A stretch of 64,000 bases of DNA from Nitrosopumilus sp. (GTDB lineage Archaea > Thermoproteota > Nitrososphaeria > Nitrososphaerales > Nitrosopumilaceae): assembly GCA_029862745.1 (NCBI GenBank), contig JAOTWS010000004.1, positions 167,535 through 231,534 on the forward strand, given 5' to 3'. The position numbers and the translations under genes are program-made. This document shows positions 61,735 to 64,000 of this stretch, piece after piece. The notes under the pieces are model-generated. The model was not told the DNA's origin, ran no database searches, and worked only from the letters and a program-made list of their open reading frames with translations. How positions within the stretch are numbered: the stretch's first letter is position 1; each line of letters starts with the position of its first letter.

Positions 61735-63408
61735 ATGAAATCATTGCTTCTATTATCGCTACTTATCTTAGGAATACTTTCAATTTCACAAAGTTCATTT
61801 TTCATCAATGATGTATTTGCCCAATCGGACCAAGTTATTCCTCCACACCACCAAATGCGTATGATCAATAATCCCAGCCAGGTAATGTGCAGCCCAGACA
61901 TGGTCTTAATGATGCAAGACTCTAATGGAATGCCCACTTGTGTCACTCCCCAGAGTTATCTTAGATTGGCAGATAGAGGATGGGGCAATTTTGATTGGGA
62001 TTTGCTTTCACAACATCCACACCAAATGCAAGGAGTAATGACTAACATGATGAATAATCCCCAGATGTGGCAACACATGACTGCCCATCCTCACATGACA
62101 GACATGATGCAAAGACATGGAATGATGGGACATGGAATGAGTCAAGGCATGATGATGGGTGGTGGTGGACCCAGTAGTTGTCCTATGTGTCCTACAGGCG
62201 AACCATCTACAGAGTCTCAGATTCCTCAGACAACATCTTGTCCATGGTGCCCAGTTGGTAACCAATGGATGATGCACAATCCACAACACATGCAGAACAT
62301 GATGAACCAAATGATTGATGATCCTCAATTGCGACAACAAATGGTAGATACCATGTTGGAAATGCAGCAGAAACAAACTCAAAAACAAAAAACCATTCAA
62401 AGTACTGCTACAGGAGATGAAAATACAAAGTCATTTGATGTAACTGCATTTCAGTGGGGGTTTGAGCCACAGTTTATCAAAGTTGATCAAGGAGACAGAG
62501 TAATTCTAAAAATTACCAGCATTGATGTGACTCATGGATTTGCACTAGATGAATTTGGCATTAATGAGCCTTTGAGTGTAGGAAAGACTGCAACAGTTGA
62601 CTTTGTTGCAGACAAGGTTGGAACATTTGGATTTTACTGTTCGATAATGTGCGGAGCAGGACACAATGAACAGAAAGGATTTCTTATTGTGAATGATCCT
62701 AGTCAACCCGAACCAGAGCCAACTAGAATAGATGCTCCAAGATCTCAGACAGAAATAATCCTTGATGGAAATAGTGACGATTGGAATGATGTACCTGAAA
62801 GCATGTTCATGACAGTATTTGATGATGAAGGCAGAAAAATCAATGTCAAGGCTCAGACTTTTGATGGCAACCTCTATCTTTTGATGCGATGGCAAGACAA
62901 CGATGCAAACAACGATGAGTCTACTCCATCTGATAGAATATCAGTAGGATTCGACATTTCAGGGGATTCCGATATTGCAATGGGAGCAGCAGGAGTACCT
63001 CATGTCAAGGTTGCCCAGAGAACCATAGGTGAAGGAGTTGTCGATATATGGCATTGGAAGGCATATGACACACATACAGAATCATATGATAAAATTGATG
63101 ATGAGTTTGCAGGACCATTTGAGCAGCTAAAAGAGCACTATTACAGAGATGATGATGACAAATATGGAGGAAACAACGAAGTATCTTCTGCCTCATCTTA
63201 TAATGAAATTACAAAAGAATGGATAGTTGAGGTCTCAAGACCACTTGAGACCTCAGATGTGAATGTAGATAATTTTGGCCCAATAGACAAACAGTTCAAT
63301 CTAGGTGAAAGATACAAGATTGCATTTGCCGTGTGGGATGGGGGTAAAGGAGAGATTGGTGGAATGCATAAGGCAACTGACTGGGGAATTTTAGTTTTAG
63401 ATAAATAA
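61735..63408 (+). CDS. Secreted copper protein: Met/His-rich region, CuA-like cupredoxin, EBDH-type heme domain
   Basis: The 557-residue protein has a signal peptide (1-30) and a 35-residue module (48-85, with CVTP and RGWG) shared with the secreted MBL protein. A Met/His-rich stretch (93-145) and CPMC and CPWC motifs (149-172) follow. The cupredoxin domain (230-325) has His267 and CSIMCGAGH (Cys302, Cys306, His310) like CuA of cytochrome oxidase II; Gln313 occupies the expected Met position. The last ~220 residues (DGNSDDWNDVPES, RWQDND, DIWHWKAYD, ATDWGILVL) resemble the heme-b domain of ethylbenzene-dehydrogenase gamma subunits. It is probably an extracytoplasmic electron-transfer or copper-handling protein. 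A TATA-like AATATATTAAAG is at 61699-61710. Confidence 0.8.
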   Translation: MKSLLLLSLLILGILSISQSSFFINDVFAQSDQVIPPHHQMRMINNPSQVMCSPDMVLMMQDSNGMPTCVTPQSYLRLADRGWGNFDWDLLSQHPHQMQGVMTNMMNNPQMWQHMTAHPHMTDMMQRHGMMGHGMSQGMMMGGGGPSSCPMCPTGEPSTESQIPQTTSCPWCPVGNQWMMHNPQHMQNMMNQMIDDPQLRQQMVDTMLEMQQKQTQKQKTIQSTATGDENTKSFDVTAFQWGFEPQFIKVDQGDRVILKITSIDVTHGFALDEFGINEPLSVGKTATVDFVADKVGTFGFYCSIMCGAGHNEQKGFLIVNDPSQPEPEPTRIDAPRSQTEIILDGNSDDWNDVPESMFMTVFDDEGRKINVKAQTFDGNLYLLMRWQDNDANNDESTPSDRISVGFDISGDSDIAMGAAGVPHVKVAQRTIGEGVVDIWHWKAYDTHTESYDKIDDEFAGPFEQLKEHYYRDDDDKYGGNNEVSSASSYNEITKEWIVEVSRPLETSDVNVDNFGPIDKQFNLGERYKIAFAVWDGGKGEIGGMHKATDWGILVLDK

Positions 63409-63596
63409 CGACAACAAAAATAATTTGAATCTTGTTTATTTTGTAAATTAATTGTATTTTGGATCTTAAGACCAAGAACGTTTGGTATCTTGGTGACAGA
63501 TCCTATGAAGACATCTTCAATCTTGCAGAAATAGTATTTAGATCATTCTGAGGAATCATACGTTCTTCTTTTATTCAGGTTTTACAATATTGTATC
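63409..63596. other. Spacer with hairpin element copy 2
   Basis: No gene. It contains the hairpin repeat at 63461-63512, 53 bases past the stop of the copper-protein gene, and AT-rich DNA. Confidence 0.5.
63461..63512 (+). repeat. Covarying hairpin element, copy 2
   Basis: GGATCT, TAAG, ACCAAGA, a 10-base loop, TCTTGGT, GAC, AGATCC, then TATGAAGAC. Compared with copy 1 the second stem changes ACCAAAA/TTTTGGT to ACCAAGA/TCTTGGT, a compensatory A-T to G-C change that keeps the fold. The internal loop TAAG/GAC is unchanged. Confidence 0.78.
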
Positions 63597-63674
63597 ATGA
63601 GCAATCAAGATAATCAAAATGAATCAAGTTGGGAAGAAGTTCAAGGACTGTCCTGGATTTTTTACGAGGATTAA
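63597..63674 (+). CDS. Possible microprotein, 25 residues, with terminator
   Basis: ATG 63597 gives MSNQDNQNESSWEEVQGLSW, then IFYED. The stop codon sits inside a hairpin GAGGA-8 bases-TCCTC (63666-63683) followed by a T-rich run, a terminator-like arrangement. Similar short acidic proteins with a final FYED are plausible but I cannot name one. Confidence 0.35.
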   Translation: MSNQDNQNESSWEEVQGLSWIFYED

Positions 63675-63683
63675 ACCGTCCTC
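63666..63683 (+). terminator. Hairpin with T-run
   Basis: GAGGA and TCCTC pair across 8 bases, followed by TAATTTTTTG. It overlaps the stop of the 25-residue frame. Confidence 0.45.
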
Positions 63684-63879
63684 TAATTTTTTGTTCCAAA
63701 GAACATCTAAAATGTAAAATTTGAATTTCAGATTAGATCATCCAAAGTTTGTTATTTCATCATTCCTAAAGGCAATTTCCAACCTCTGTTAGAATATAGA
63801 TTATTGATGGTCAAGATTTATTTTTTCAATAATGTCATATTTCATTTGCTTAAAAGCAGGTCTTGAATACTGTAGAATA

Positions 63880-63953
63880 TGGGCCCGAAGGGCTTCGATC
63901 CCTTGGCTCACCGGTTATGAGCCGGTTACTCTACCAAGCTGAGTTACGGGCCC
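63880..63953 (-). tRNA. tRNA with CAT anticodon (elongator Met or Ile2)
   Basis: Minus-strand cloverleaf: acceptor GGGCCCG/CGGGCCC, D stem ACTC/GAGT, anticodon stem ACCGG/CCGGT with loop CTCATAA (CAT), T stem AAGGG/CCCTT, discriminator A. The acceptor is not that of a typical initiator. Whether it reads AUG (Met) or AUA (Ile, after wobble modification) cannot be decided from the sequence alone. Confidence 0.92.
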
Positions 63954-64000
63954 TAAGCAGATTAATTTTTTCTTAGGTATAAAATGTTATGAGATTAACA

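Noticed and set aside
62008..62400. 130-residue His/Leu-rich minus-strand frame
   Set aside because: Antisense shadow of the Met/His-rich segment of the copper protein.
1..64000. CRISPR arrays, insertion sequences and intact integrases
   Set aside because: None seen. The phased arrays have 10-bp spacers too short for CRISPR, and no transposase-like frame is present.

Overview
The window is AT-rich chromosomal DNA of an ammonia-oxidizing archaeon, most likely order Nitrosopumilales (Nitrosopumilus or Nitrosarchaeum type). The indicators are archaeal information-processing genes (RpoN, S13, S4, S2, ABCE1, Trm5-like, translin), many TTG/GTG starts with little leader, a modified mevalonate pathway ending in isopentenyl phosphate kinase, archaeal-type CobT, an S-layer-like protein, PEFG-CTERM sorting tails, several cupredoxins and an isolated 5S rRNA gene.

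Positions 1-7200 hold the end of a PEFG-CTERM surface protein, a cysteine desulfurase overlapping larE and larC, malate dehydrogenase, larB, and a B12-type radical SAM enzyme. larB, larC and larE together are the biosynthetic set for the nickel-pincer nucleotide cofactor. A divergent LarA-family protein lies far away at 46-47 kb. Positions 7300-14500 carry secreted and surface proteins (a CFI-box protein and an S-layer-like protein of 1069 residues), a cation-efflux transporter and small regulators. Positions 14500-31700 are a dense housekeeping core: ribosomal proteins with repetitive tails, glmS, cobT, nnrE, two metallo-beta-lactamase-fold proteins, translin, tRNA-Leu, rpoN-eno-rps2, then mevalonate kinase, isopentenyl phosphate kinase, IPP isomerase and prenyl synthase, gltX, an FAH-family protein, a GNAT enzyme and a Rieske ferredoxin. 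Positions 31700-48000 hold sod, tRNA-His, corA, a non-oxidative pentose-phosphate operon with a transketolase/epimerase fusion, pepA, 5S rRNA, ABCE1, Trm5-like, rimI, a site-2 protease and pyrE.

From about 48 kb on the character changes. Gene density falls. Small Cys-rich and orphan proteins, stand-alone RAM domains, broken genes (a VOC protein with an internal TGA, a DUF1059-like frame without a normal start, a recombinase-like fragment) and repeats dominate. The most unusual part is 59.0-61.6 kb. Two paralogous small membrane proteins there each have a conserved promoter and leader of 65 nt or more. Downstream of each is an array of TATCAATTCGG boxes at 21- or 11-bp spacing, and upstream of the second lies a separate 21-bp tandem array of CCGGAATG units. 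The leader alone recurs near 50.5 kb. An 11-bp match to the 3' end of the tRNA(CAT) gene at 63.9 kb sits at 59.0 kb beside a recombinase-like fragment, so 59.0-63.9 kb may be an old tRNA-targeted insertion. The same stretch carries a class III nucleotide cyclase and a copper protein combining a CuA-like domain with an ethylbenzene-dehydrogenase-type heme domain. Two copies of a hairpin with one compensatory base-pair change lie at 57.4 and 63.5 kb.

All calls come from reading the sequence and remembered family features. No database search was run.
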